DNA of 64,000 nt from Microbacterium saccharophilum (GCF_007992455.1 NZ_BKAH01000011.1:1-64000), one strand, 5' to 3'. Positions 45,100 through 54,874 are shown, numbered from the stretch's first letter. Made by a program: numbers and translations. The notes: generated by a model not told the origin, from the letters alone.

Positions 45100-46077
45100 T
45101 CAGAACCGCAACCAGGCCCCGAGCGGATCGGCGGCGGCCAGCACCTCGCCGTCCAGGGCCACGGCGAAGCCGCCGGGCCAGTCCGCGATCGGCGCGTTCC
45201 AGCCGTCGTGGAGCGCCGGGTCGTCGATCGTGACCCAGCGGCCCGCACGCCGGGCGGCCTCGATGACGCGGCGGCGGTCGGCCGACGGGATGTGCGCGAG
45301 CACGCCGGGCGTCGTGACGACGAGCGTCGCGTCGGCCGGCGCCTCGGCGGCGACCGACGCGAGGAGGTCCACAGCGTCGCCGGCGACGAGGAGCGGCGGG
45401 TCGGCGGCGGCGACCGCGACGGCCGCGGCGATGCGCTCCGCACGTCCGGTCTCGCCGGGCCAGACGAGCCGCGTGAGCCACGCCGCCGTATCGGGCGCCG
45501 TCGGGTCGAGCGGATTGAGGTCGATCCCGGCGCGCCAGACCACCTCGGGCAGCCGCAGCGGCGGAAGCGTCCCGCGCACCTCGCACACGAGCTCCACCGC
45601 CGACGGCCCGTCGGCGGGATCGAGGCGCACGTCGCCGCCGTCGCCGGAACCGCCGACGTATCGGTACGAGTACCGGTCGGGGTACAGGCACAGGCCCGCG
45701 CTCGCGCCGATCTCGAGCAGCGCGATGGGTCCCGGGATGCGGCTGAGCGCGGGCAGCAGCGCGGCGCACCGCAGCGGCTCGTTGGATTGCAGCGACCGGC
45801 GCGCGCACTCGGCGACGACGCCGTCGGCGTGCGCGAGCAGCCACGCGCGCCACCCGTCGAAGGACGGCTCCCCCGCGCCCAGCAGCCGCGTGACGGCGAA
45901 GACGAGCGGCGGCTGGCGCCGGTTCGCCGGGATGCGGGCGAGCACGGCCTGCACGTCGGCATCGGCCGCAACACCCGCGGCCCACTCCTCGTACACCGCG
46001 GACCGGCCAGGAGCCTCCGCGGCGGCGAAGCGGGCGTAGCGCGCGGCGACCGCATCCGTCTCGCTCTGCGTCACCAT
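45100..46077 (-). CDS. DUF2332 domain protein
   Basis: This 325-residue cytosolic protein of the DUF2332 family carries the signatures RFAAAEAPGRSAVYEEWA, EPLRCAALLPAL and LLEIGASAGLCLYPDRY. The last looks like motif I of a SAM-dependent methyltransferase fold. DLNPLDPTAPDTAAWL follows. The enzymatic role is not known; a methyltransferase-like fold is an inference from the motif. I set the start at ATG 46077, which matches the family start; the frame is open further upstream but runs into the divergent msrB gene. The 66-bp gap to msrB must hold both promoters. Confidence 0.87.
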   Translation of the reverse strand: MVTQSETDAVAARYARFAAAEAPGRSAVYEEWAAGVAADADVQAVLARIPANRRQPPLVFAVTRLLGAGEPSFDGWRAWLLAHADGVVAECARRSLQSNEPLRCAALLPALSRIPGPIALLEIGASAGLCLYPDRYSYRYVGGSGDGGDVRLDPADGPSAVELVCEVRGTLPPLRLPEVVWRAGIDLNPLDPTAPDTAAWLTRLVWPGETGRAERIAAAVAVAAADPPLLVAGDAVDLLASVAAEAPADATLVVTTPGVLAHIPSADRRRVIEAARRAGRWVTIDDPALHDGWNAPIADWPGGFAVALDGEVLAAADPLGAWLRF

Positions 46078-46143
46078 CCGACCATTCTGGGGGAACACTC
46101 CCGCCCGCACTCGGGTTGAATGGAGGTGAGAAGGAGTCGACAC

Positions 46144-46545
46144 ATGACATACCGCGTGGACAAGACCGAAGACGAGTGGCGCCGCGAGCTGACGCCCGAG
46201 CAGTACGCCGTGCTCCGCGAAGCCGGGACGGAGCGCGCCTGGACGGGCGAGCTCCTGGACGAGAGCCGCACCGGCCTGTACACGTGCGCCGCGTGCAACG
46301 CCGAGCTGTTCCAGAGCGGCACGAAGTTCGATTCGCACTGCGGCTGGCCGAGCTTCTACGAATCCGTGCGCCCCGACGCCGTCGAGCTCATCGAGGACCG
46401 CTCGCACGGGATGGTCCGCACCGAGGTGCGCTGCGCCGCATGCGGCTCGCACCTGGGGCACGTCTTCCCGGACGGGTTCGGCACGCCCACCGGCGACCGC
46501 TACTGCATGAACTCGCTGTCGCTGAACTTCGCCCCGGAATCGTGA
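46144..46545 (+). CDS. msrB: Peptide-methionine (R)-S-oxide reductase
   Basis: This 133-residue enzyme reduces methionine-R-sulfoxide in proteins, with thioredoxin as the electron donor. Zinc ligands are C48/C51 and C97/C100 (two CxxC pairs). The catalytic Cys is C121 in RYCMNSLSLNF and the resolving Cys is C66 in HCGWPSF. The start ATG 46144 has GAAGGAG seven bases upstream; an in-frame ATG at 46120 is less likely. Its stop overlaps the GTG of the nitroreductase gene (GTGA), so the two oxidative-stress-type genes are coupled. Confidence 0.96.
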   Translation: MTYRVDKTEDEWRRELTPEQYAVLREAGTERAWTGELLDESRTGLYTCAACNAELFQSGTKFDSHCGWPSFYESVRPDAVELIEDRSHGMVRTEVRCAACGSHLGHVFPDGFGTPTGDRYCMNSLSLNFAPES

Positions 46546-47162
46546 CCGGCGCCGCGCTCGAGGCGGTCCGGGCCCGCCGCTCGTGGTCGAAGGTGACGGC
46601 CGAGGCGCCGACGCGCGCCGAGCTGCTCACCCTCGTCGCCGCGGCGGCGCGGGTCGCCGATCACTCGAACCTTCGGCCGTGGCGGCTCATCGAACTGCGC
46701 GGCGAGGACCGGGAGCGCCTCGGGCGGGCGATCGCGAAGGCCGACGGCGACACGAAGCCGTCGAGCAAGCCGCTGCGCGCACCCCTGCTCATCGCGGTGG
46801 TCGCCAGCTACCAGAAGAGCGGCAAGGTCCCGCGGTGGGAGCAGGAGGCCGTCGCCTCCGGCGTCGCGCACATGCTCAGCCTGCTGCTGGACGAGGCCGG
46901 CTGGGGCGTCATCTGGCGCACCGGCCATTACACGCGGGCGAAGGCCGTCGCGAAAGCGCACGGCCTGGAGAAGAACGAAGAGCTCCTCGGCTGGCTGTAC
47001 GTCGGCGGCAAGCCGGCGGGCGCGCGCACGGGGCGCCGCAAGGCCGTCGACGCGCGGAAGCTCCTGACCCGGATGCCGAAGAGCAAGAAGGATGCCGCAG
47101 CGGCCGCCGCGGAACGCGCGGCGTCGCAGGAGGCGGCCGTCGAGCCGGACCTTCAGCCCTGA
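46542..47162 (+). CDS. Nitroreductase family protein
   Basis: This 206-residue FMN-dependent oxidoreductase has ALEAVRARRSWSKVTAEAPT at the start (the Arg/Ser positions contact FMN). VADHSNLRPWRLIEL follows, then ASGVAHMLSLLLDEAGWGVIW and ELLGWLYVGG at the usual places. The last 40 residues are Lys/Ala-rich. The substrate is unknown; the family reduces nitro groups or quinones with NAD(P)H. The start GTG 46542 overlaps the msrB stop by 4 bp. Its 3' end overlaps the convergent YdcZ-like gene by 10 bp. Confidence 0.9.
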   Translation: MTGAALEAVRARRSWSKVTAEAPTRAELLTLVAAAARVADHSNLRPWRLIELRGEDRERLGRAIAKADGDTKPSSKPLRAPLLIAVVASYQKSGKVPRWEQEAVASGVAHMLSLLLDEAGWGVIWRTGHYTRAKAVAKAHGLEKNEELLGWLYVGGKPAGARTGRRKAVDARKLLTRMPKSKKDAAAAAAERAASQEAAVEPDLQP

Positions 47163-48139
47163 GCCGCGCCGCCCCGTCCCGGGCGGCGTCGCGGACGCCA
47201 GGAGCGGGGTGCGGTCGCGACGACGACGGAGCACAGGGCGATCAGCACGGTGACGATCCCGAGCACGACGCCGGCGCCGGCCGCTGCCGGCCAGAGCAGA
47301 TCGAGCAGGAACGCCGCGATCAGCTGACCCGCGACGGCGCCGAGCCCGAGCAGCAGCACCCCGGTGTGCACGACGAGCGCCGCCGACAGGAAGATGTAGA
47401 TGACGCCGAGCACGCCGCCGAGGTAGAGCCAGGGCTCCGTCGGCACCGTCAGCGTGGGCGCCGTGGCGGCGCCGTGCACGACGGCGGCGAGGACGAGGAC
47501 GAGCGTGCCGCCGGCGAAGTTCACGAACGTCGCCGTGAGCGGCGTGCCCACCCGCTGCCGCAGCCGGCCGTTCGTGGCCTGCTGCCACGCGATGCCGATC
47601 CCGGCGAGGAACGGCATCAGCAGCATCCACCACGGCACCTCGTCGAGCACGCCGCCCTGCAGCGACACGACGACGGCGAGGAGGGCCAGCGCTCCGCCCG
47701 CGACGCGCGGCATCGTCACGGCGACGACGCCGGCGGGCCCGTAGCCGACACGGTCGAGGACGAGCCCGCACAGCGTCTGCCCCGCGACGACCCCGACCGT
47801 GAACAGCGAGACGCCGATCACGGCGACGGCGATGCCCTGGGTCGCGACCGTTAACGCCCCGGCGAGGCCGCCGGCCAGCATCCACCACGGGATGGTGCGC
47901 GCGCGCACGCCCTCGATGAGCCGCGCGACGCCGCGCCGGCCGGCCGGCAGCGCGACCGACAGCACGAGGAGCAGCAGCAGACCGGAGCCGAACGAGATCG
48001 CCGCGGCGGTCAGCCCGTCGCCGATGCGCAGGCCCAGCTGGCCGTTGACCCGCGCCTGCACGGCCGTGAGCACCCCGACCAACACCGCACCCGACAGCGC
48101 CAGCCACGCGGGCAGGCGCGCCGGGGCGGAGGACATCAT
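47153..48139 (-). CDS. DMT family transporter, YdcZ/DUF606 type
   Basis: This 328-residue membrane protein has ten predicted helices in two homologous halves of five, each half starting in the DUF606 manner (LVGVLTAVQARVNGQLGLRI and GIGIAWQQATNGRLRQRVGT). The repeated QxxxNGxLr motif is typical of YdcZ proteins. It exports or imports a small molecule that cannot be named. The start is the first of two Met codons at 48139. The 3' end overlaps the nitroreductase gene by 10 bp tail to tail. Confidence 0.9.
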   Translation of the reverse strand: MMSSAPARLPAWLALSGAVLVGVLTAVQARVNGQLGLRIGDGLTAAAISFGSGLLLLLVLSVALPAGRRGVARLIEGVRARTIPWWMLAGGLAGALTVATQGIAVAVIGVSLFTVGVVAGQTLCGLVLDRVGYGPAGVVAVTMPRVAGGALALLAVVVSLQGGVLDEVPWWMLLMPFLAGIGIAWQQATNGRLRQRVGTPLTATFVNFAGGTLVLVLAAVVHGAATAPTLTVPTEPWLYLGGVLGVIYIFLSAALVVHTGVLLLGLGAVAGQLIAAFLLDLLWPAAAGAGVVLGIVTVLIALCSVVVATAPRSWRPRRRPGRGGAAQG

Positions 48140-48194
48140 ATGTCCAGCCTAGCGAGGCCGAGACAGGCGGCCCGACCGTGACTATCGTCGGGGG

Positions 48195-49193
48195 ATGAGC
48201 TCCCTGCGCATCCTCTTCCTCGGCGGCACCGGCACGATCAGCACCGCGTGCGTGCGCGCGGCCGTGGCCGCCGGCCACGACGTCACCGTCCTCAACCGCG
48301 GCACCCGCCACCGCGAACTCCCGCCGGAGGTCCGGACGGTCCGCGGTGACGTGCGCAGCGCCGACGACATCCGCGCGGCGATGGGCGATGACCGCTACGA
48401 CGTCGTCGCCGACTTCCTCTCCTTCGTGCCGCCGCACGTGCAGACCGTCCTGGATGCCGTGGAGGGCCGCACCGGGCAGTACATCTTCATCAGCTCGGCA
48501 TCCGCGTACGAGAAGCCGCCGCGCGCACTGCCGGTGACCGAGTCCACTCCCCTGCGGAACCCGTTCTGGCAGTACTCGCGCGACAAGATCGACTGCGAGG
48601 ACCTCCTCGTCGCCGCGCACCGCACCCGCGCGCTGCCGGTGACGATCGTGCGGCCGTCGCACACGTACGACGAGACGCTGCTGCCGACGATGGGCGGGTG
48701 GACCGACATCGCCCGGATGCGGGCGGGGAAACCCGTCGTCATCCACGGCGACGGCACGAGCCTGTGGACCATCACGCATTCCGACGACTTCGCCGTCGCG
48801 TTCACGGCGCTGCTCGGCAACCCCGCCGCTATCGGCGACGCGTTCACCATCACGGGCACGCACGCGCCGACCTGGAACCAGATCTACGGCTGGCTGGCGG
48901 ATGCCGCGGGCGTCGCCGCGCCGGAGTTCATGCACGTGACGAGCGACGCCATCGCGCGCATCGCGCCCGACCTCGGACCGACGCTCCTCGGCGACAAGGC
49001 GCACTCGATGCTCTTCGACGCCGCGAAGGTGACGCGGCTCGCACCGGACTTCCGCACGACGGTGACCTTCGACGAGGGCGCCCGGCGGATCCTCGCGTTC
49101 TACGACGCGCACCCCGACCGGCAGGTCGTGAAGCCGGAGCTGGATGCCGCGTTCGACGCCATGGCGGCGTACGCGGCGCGGGCCGGGGCCTGA
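48195..49193 (+). CDS. NAD-dependent epimerase/dehydratase family protein (extended SDR)
   Basis: This 332-residue protein has the Rossmann motif GGTGTIS (about residues 10-16), which departs slightly from GxxGxxG. FISSASAYEKPP and the YSRDKIDCED catalytic YxxxK follow. The C-terminal half (GKPVVIHGDGTSLWTITHSDDFA) matches atypical extended SDRs close to plant CSP41 and mycobacterial Rv0501-like proteins. The substrate is probably a nucleotide sugar, but this is only family knowledge. It is transcribed alone and is divergent from the YdcZ gene. The start is ATG 48195. Confidence 0.87.
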   Translation: MSSLRILFLGGTGTISTACVRAAVAAGHDVTVLNRGTRHRELPPEVRTVRGDVRSADDIRAAMGDDRYDVVADFLSFVPPHVQTVLDAVEGRTGQYIFISSASAYEKPPRALPVTESTPLRNPFWQYSRDKIDCEDLLVAAHRTRALPVTIVRPSHTYDETLLPTMGGWTDIARMRAGKPVVIHGDGTSLWTITHSDDFAVAFTALLGNPAAIGDAFTITGTHAPTWNQIYGWLADAAGVAAPEFMHVTSDAIARIAPDLGPTLLGDKAHSMLFDAAKVTRLAPDFRTTVTFDEGARRILAFYDAHPDRQVVKPELDAAFDAMAAYAARAGA

Positions 49194-49221
49194 GGCCGGA
49201 CGCGCCGCGACGCACTCCCGG

Positions 49222-49935
49222 CTACGCGGCCGCCGCCCGCACCTGGCGCGCCGCGTCGGCCGGCGAGCCGTGCCACGGCGTCCCGTGGCCGGGCAGCACC
49301 CACGCGGCGTCGAGCGCCGCGAGCCGGTCGAGCGAGGCGAGGGCCTGATCCGGTTCGTCCGTGAAGGGCGCCGGCTGCGCACCGGGACGGCCGGTCAGGA
49401 CGTGCCGGGTCGTCAGCGCATCGCCGACGAAGACGGCCTCGACGGCCGGGACGTGCACCGCGACGCTCCCGGGCGAGTGGCCGGGCATCCCGATGACGCG
49501 CGGCGATCCGGGCAGGTCGAGCACCTCGCCGTCGGCGACCTCGACGACATCCTGCAGGTAGTGCGTGCGCCAGCCGCGCTTGCGGAGGGCGTAGGCGAAG
49601 AACCCGAGCGTCGCACCGATCCGCGCCGTGCCCATGGGCGTCTTGGGCTTGTCGCCGCCGCGCGCCCGGTCGGCGTCGGCGGCGTGGACGAAGACGGGGA
49701 TGCCGTACTCGCGGCGGAGCCGCTCGGCGAAGCCGATGTGATCGCTGTCGCCGTGCGTGAGGACGATGCCCTTGATGTCGCTCAGCGGACGGCCGAGCGC
49801 GGCCAGCTCCGCGCGAAGGTCGGCGATGTGGCCGGGCAGCGCGGCGTCGATGACGGTGATGCCGTCGGGCAGCACGACGAGGTAGGCGGCGACGATGTCG
49901 TTGCCGATGCGGTGCAAGTGCGGTGCCAGTTCCAT
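49222..49935 (-). CDS. MBL fold metallo-hydrolase
   Basis: This 237-residue metallo-beta-lactamase fold protein has the metal motif LTHGDSDHIGF (H61, D65, H66; the usual second His is Asp63). GMPGHSPGSVAVH, FVGDALTTR and VLPGHGTPW follow in order, giving the remaining ligands. It hydrolyses an unknown ester, lactone or thioester. I chose ATG 49935; the frame is open up to 50019, but that part overlaps the operator. It is divergent from a TetR gene with a palindromic operator between, so the gene is probably repressed by that TetR. Confidence 0.9.
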   Translation of the reverse strand: MELAPHLHRIGNDIVAAYLVVLPDGITVIDAALPGHIADLRAELAALGRPLSDIKGIVLTHGDSDHIGFAERLRREYGIPVFVHAADADRARGGDKPKTPMGTARIGATLGFFAYALRKRGWRTHYLQDVVEVADGEVLDLPGSPRVIGMPGHSPGSVAVHVPAVEAVFVGDALTTRHVLTGRPGAQPAPFTDEPDQALASLDRLAALDAAWVLPGHGTPWHGSPADAARQVRAAAA

Positions 49936-49954
49936 GAGATCCCCCGATCCCTCG

Positions 49955-49975
49955 ATGGCTAATATGTGTAGCCAT
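49955..49975. promoter_or_regulatory. TetR-type operator between MBL and tetR genes
   Basis: ATGGCTA-ATATGTG-TAGCCAT has perfect 7-bp arms. A further half-site TAGCCAT stands at 49991-49997, 13 bp before the tetR start. Such arrays control both divergent genes. Confidence 0.8.
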
Positions 49976-50009
49976 GATAGCTTAGATTCATAGCCATGGG
50001 GAGGGCAGG

Positions 50010-50534
50010 ATGCCGACACCGGAGCGCACCTCGCTCGCCGCGATCGTGACCGCGGGCCGCGACCTGCTGGAGCAGCGCGGTCCGGCGGGCGTCAGCATGC
50101 AGGCCGTCGCGGAGCGCGTCGGCGTGAAGGCCCCGTCCCTGTACAAGCGCGTCCGCGACCGCGACACCCTGCTGCAGCTCGTCGCGGAGGCGACCGTCGA
50201 CGACCTCGGGGAGCGGCTCGCGGGCTCCGACGGCAGTCTCGGCGGCCTCGCCCGCGCCTACCGGGACTTCGCGCACGCCCGCCCGGAGGGGTTCCGGCTC
50301 ATGTACGCCGTCTCGGGCAGCGCCGAGGCCCTGCAGCGGGCGAGCGAACCCGTGCTGCGCGCGGCGCGGGCGGCGGTCGGCGAGGAGCGTGCGCTCGACG
50401 CGGCGCGCCTGCTCACCGCGTGGGCGACGGGTTTCCTCAGCATGGAGCTCGCCGGCGCCTTCCGGCTCGGCGGGAGCGTGGACGAGGCGTTCGCGTACGG
50501 CCTCGCCCGCCTCGAAGAGGTGCTCGCCGGCTGA
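50010..50534 (+). CDS. TetR/AcrR family transcriptional regulator
   Basis: This 174-residue protein has a TetR helix-turn-helix, with LAAIVTAGRDLLEQRGPAGVSM and VGVKAPSLYKRVRDRDTLLQ as helices 1-3. The C-terminal WHG-type ligand domain has the HARPEGFRLMYAVSG segment. It probably represses itself and the divergent MBL hydrolase gene through the site at 49955-49975. The inducer is likely a substrate of that hydrolase. The start ATG 50010 has GGAGGGCAGG upstream. Confidence 0.92.
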   Translation: MPTPERTSLAAIVTAGRDLLEQRGPAGVSMQAVAERVGVKAPSLYKRVRDRDTLLQLVAEATVDDLGERLAGSDGSLGGLARAYRDFAHARPEGFRLMYAVSGSAEALQRASEPVLRAARAAVGEERALDAARLLTAWATGFLSMELAGAFRLGGSVDEAFAYGLARLEEVLAG

Positions 50535-50537
50535 CGC

Positions 50538-51389
50538 TCAGCCGTCGAGTCGCGCCTGAGCCTGCTCGGCGGCACGCCGTGCGGCGGCGGCCTGCTCCCC
50601 CGCGCTCTTCCGCTCGGCGGCGAGCGCGTCGATCTCCGCGTGCAGGGCGTCGGATTCCGCACGGACCCGTGCGAGGTCGGCCTCGAGCGCCTCGATCCGG
50701 TCCTCGAGCAGCACGGCGCGCTCGCGGGCCGTTCGCCATCGCTCCTCGAGTTGGCTGTGCTCCCGCTCGGCATGTGCGGCGTCGCGTTCGGCGTCGCGCG
50801 CGGCGCGCTCGGCATCCCGCCGCTCGCGTCGCGCCTTCAGCTCATCCGTCGGCGCCGCGGCCTCGGCGGGCCGGGCGACATCCAGTGGCCCGGCGACGGC
50901 GTCCGCGAGGTCGACGGCATCCATCCCGGAGGCCTCCAACCGGCGCACGAGACGACCGGATGCCACGGCCGCCGCCGCACCGGCATCCCGCATGGCCGCG
51001 TTCAGGGTCTGCTCGACGCTCTCCACCGCGGCGGCGCTCACCGTCGCGCCGTGCGCCTCCGCCAGGGCGGCCGCGCGGCGCGCGAGCGCGCGAGTGAGCG
51101 TCCGCCGCTCGCGACCCAGGGTCGACAGCGCGACCGCGTCGAGGTCGTCCTGCGCCGCACGCAGCTCGTCGGCGAGCCGGAGCGCCTCGCCGAGCGCGTC
51201 GGCATCCTCTCTTGCGAGCACGTTGACGACCCAGGCGGCGAGCAGCGGCTTGCGCAGCGCCCGCACCTCGGCGGCGAGCGCGGTGTCGCCGAGGCTCTTC
51301 GCCCGCGCGTTGCGCGCCGCGACGAACTCCTCCGGCGGCAGCGCGCACAGCTCGGCCGCGATCTCGACGATCGTCTGCGGCGCAGCCAT
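50538..51389 (-). CDS. Coiled-coil protein of unknown function
   Basis: This 283-residue cytosolic protein resembles a family that is widespread but uncharacterised in Actinobacteria. The first half is helical, with the conserved LPPEEFVAARNARAKSL and LRKPLLAAWVVNVLARE. The second half (from about residue 180) is a long Arg/Glu/Ala coiled coil. No enzyme motif is visible. It is convergent with the tetR gene (3-bp gap). The HtrA-like pseudogene lies upstream on the same strand, separated by the 15-bp repeats. The start is ATG 51389. Confidence 0.8.
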   Translation of the reverse strand: MAAPQTIVEIAAELCALPPEEFVAARNARAKSLGDTALAAEVRALRKPLLAAWVVNVLAREDADALGEALRLADELRAAQDDLDAVALSTLGRERRTLTRALARRAAALAEAHGATVSAAAVESVEQTLNAAMRDAGAAAAVASGRLVRRLEASGMDAVDLADAVAGPLDVARPAEAAAPTDELKARRERRDAERAARDAERDAAHAEREHSQLEERWRTARERAVLLEDRIEALEADLARVRAESDALHAEIDALAAERKSAGEQAAAARRAAEQAQARLDG

Positions 51390-51400
51390 GAGCCCATTGT

Positions 51401-51475
51401 GCCCGGTGGCACTGCGCCCGGTGGCACTGCGCCCGGTGCGACTGCGCCCGGTACGACGGCGCCCGGCGCGACGGC
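51401..51475. repeat. 15-bp tandem repeat, five units
   Basis: Five abutting units of the form GCCCGGTGGCACTGC show gradual divergence from left to right: two identical, then three variants. They lie in the gap between the coiled-coil gene start (51389) and the HtrA-like stop (51486), so they may affect the promoter or leader of the coiled-coil gene. Confidence 0.9.
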
Positions 51476-51485
51476 GCCCGACCGG

Positions 51486-52407
51486 TCAGGTCACCCGGAG
51501 CTCCTCCGGCAGCACGACGACGTCGACGAGCGCGCCGTTGCGCCAGACCGTCATCTCCATGCGCCGCCCGATGGCGCCCTCCACCATGCGGCGCTGCACG
51601 GCGGTCGGGTCGGCGATCGCCTCGCCGTCGAGGGAGAGCACGATGTCGCCGGTGCGCGCGCCGGCCACCGCGGCGGGACTGTTCGGCGCGACCGAGACCA
51701 CCTGCATACCCACGCGCGAGCCCGCTTTCGCCGCGACAGCGGGACCGAGCGGCACGGTCGACCCGGCGATTCCCAGCCACGCCCGCCGCACCCGGCCGAA
51801 GATCCGCAGGGCGTCGATGATCTCGCGCGTCGTGGCGTTGATGGGCACCGCGAGGCCGAGCCCGATACCCGCGACGGCGGTGTTCACGCCCACCATGCGC
51901 CCCGCACTGTCGGCGAGCACCCCTCCGCTGTTGCCGGGGTTGAGCGCCGCGTCGGTCTGGATGACCTCGTCGATGACCCGTCCCGCGCGCGTCGGCAGCG
52001 AGCGGCCCATCGCCGACACGATGCCGGCGGTGACACTGCCGGAGACCGCGCGGGTTCCCGAGCGCGACGACGAGCTGCCCCACGCCGAGGGCGGACGCAT
52101 CGCCGAGCCGCACGGGCGGTGGGGCCGCGCCGTCGGCGCGCAGCACCGCGAGGTCGGAGAGGGGGTCGGCCCCGACGACGGCGGCCGCGGACACGGAGCC
52201 GTCGTGGAACGCGAGCTCCACGGCGACGGCGCCTTCCACGACGTGCGCGCTCGTCAGGAGGTGCCCCTCCTCCGTGATGACCGACGCGCTCCCGGCGCCC
52301 GCCCCCTGGCGCGTGCGCACGCTCACCGCCGCGACCGACGGCAGCACCGTCTTGGCGACGCGCATGACCGTCGAGGAGTAGGCGTCGAGCGCTTCCTGGT
52401 CGTCCAC
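51486..52407 (-). pseudogene. HtrA/DegP-like serine protease, frameshifted
   Basis: The gene reads in two frames. The first (GTG 52407 to about 52042) has the catalytic His55 (LTSAHVVEG) and Asp85 (DPLSDLAVL) and runs to VVALGNPRGL. The second continues with SGSVTAGIVSAMG, the nucleophile Ser in NPGNSGGV, and a PDZ domain (GMQVVSVAPNSPAAVAGA on) to the stop at 51486. Homologous proteases read GNPxGLxGSVTAG without a break, so one base is missing around 52041-52047. Joined, it would be about 307 residues, with no signal peptide or membrane helix visible. It could be a real pseudogene or a sequencing error, since the rest is free of stops and well conserved. Confidence 0.85.
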
Positions 52408-52499
52408 GTGACCAGTGTCGACCTCTCTCCGGGATGCCCAGGCGCGAGTTCGCGCACGGCGGACGGGGCCTGTGGGGAGGACGGCGAGGAGGGGAACGG

Positions 52500-52572
52500 T
52501 GCCGGCTACAGGACTTGAACCTGCAACCCCCGTATTACAAGTACGGTGCGCTACCAATTGCGCCAAGCCGGC
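52500..52572 (-). tRNA. tRNA-Thr (anticodon TGT)
   Basis: This is a 73-nt cloverleaf on the minus strand. The acceptor GCCGGCT pairs with AGCCGGC, the D stem is GCGC/GCGC, the anticodon arm is CCGTA-CTTGTAA-TACGG (anticodon TGT, reads ACA and others), and the T arm is GCAGG-TTCAAGT-CCTGT. The discriminator is A. All stems are perfect. Confidence 0.96.
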
Positions 52573-52605
52573 AGAGCGCCCAGTCTATCCGGGCGACGGG
52601 GGGGG

Positions 52606-53547
52606 TTACGGCGTCGGGGAGACGGTCGGTGTGGGCGTCGCCTGCGTCTTGTAGAACGCGTCACTGGCGCTCGTCAGCACGAACTGCGAGAACTCGGCGG
52701 GGTCGCCGAGCACGCCCACGTACTGCTGACCGTTGACGAGGATCATCGGGGTGCCGGTGAGGCCGAGACCGTCGGTGCCCGGGATGCCGGAGACGGCGCG
52801 CTCGGTGGCATCCTTCACCCAGGAGATGTACGCACCGTCGCGGATGCAGGAGCGCACCGTCTTGGGGTCCTCCACACCGGCGGCCTGAGCGAGGTCGGCG
52901 AGCTCCTCGTCGGAGAACCCGTCGGAGTCGACCGCCGGCTGGCGCGTCAGCAGCTCGCTGTTGAAGGTGAAGAACGTGGCCGGGGAGTGCGTGGCGACGC
53001 AGGCGGCGGCACCGGCGGCGCGCAGCGAGTACTTCGTCCCGTTGGACTTCGCTGTCAGCATCGACACCGGGTGGTAGGCGAGGGTCACGGCGCCGTCGTT
53101 CACCCAGGAGGACATCTGCTGCGCGTTCGCGATCTGCCACTCCCGCGCGCCCGGCGAGAGGTAGTCGACGTAGACGTCGATCTCCACGGCGGGGACGCCG
53201 GCGGCCTCGGTCTCCTCGGCGGCCGGCGTCGGCGTGGGGGTGGGAGTCGGCGTCGCCTCGGCGACGGCGCCCGCGGCCGGCGCGGACAGGGACCCCGTGA
53301 TGGACGTGACGGCGAAGCCGTCGTCATCCAGGTTCTGCGGGGACAGCTGCGGACGGCCCATCGCGGAGGACACGGCCCAGGTCACGACGACCGCGAGCGC
53401 GGCGACGGCGGCCACGGCTCCGAGCGCCAGCGCGGAGCGGCGCACGAGGCGCGCACGCGACTGCTGGGCGCGCACCTGCTGAGCCTTCTCGCGGACAGCC
53501 TCGCGGCGGTCACGCGGTGACGGCGCGTTCGGGGTGTCGCTGGACAT
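52606..53547 (-). CDS. DsbA-like thioredoxin-fold membrane protein lacking CXXC
   Basis: This 313-residue protein has a basic cytoplasmic N-terminus, one membrane helix (about 38-60) and a Thr/Pro linker. A thioredoxin_4/DsbA-type domain follows, with VEIDVYVDYLSPGAREWQ, the helical insert and the cis-Pro loop GLTGTPMILVNG. At the active site, where DsbA homologs read DFxCPxC, it has DYLSPGAREW. Both redox cysteines are absent and only two separated Cys remain (AAACVATH, VRSCIRDG). It probably does not catalyse disulfide exchange; a chaperone or binding role is inferred. The start is ATG 53547. It follows tRNA-Thr on the same strand by position, not as an operon. Confidence 0.85.
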   Translation of the reverse strand: MSSDTPNAPSPRDRREAVREKAQQVRAQQSRARLVRRSALALGAVAAVAALAVVVTWAVSSAMGRPQLSPQNLDDDGFAVTSITGSLSAPAAGAVAEATPTPTPTPTPAAEETEAAGVPAVEIDVYVDYLSPGAREWQIANAQQMSSWVNDGAVTLAYHPVSMLTAKSNGTKYSLRAAGAAACVATHSPATFFTFNSELLTRQPAVDSDGFSDEELADLAQAAGVEDPKTVRSCIRDGAYISWVKDATERAVSGIPGTDGLGLTGTPMILVNGQQYVGVLGDPAEFSQFVLTSASDAFYKTQATPTPTVSPTP

Positions 53548-53770
53548 GGAACCTTCTCGAGATCGTGCGGCCGTTTCCGGCGGAGTCGCCCGGGCGTGGC
53601 GATGGATCCGATGCTAGTAAGACAGGCTGGGAAAAGCCCAGACGCCCCCCTCCCGAACCCCTGCCCCCGTGCCATACTGAACACGCGCCCGATGGCGGGC
53701 GCGCGGGGAGACCCGCTCATCTTCACTACGGATCGTCCGGCACGTACCTGCCGGTGAAGGAGAAGAAACG

Positions 53771-54874
<1,104 letters not shown>

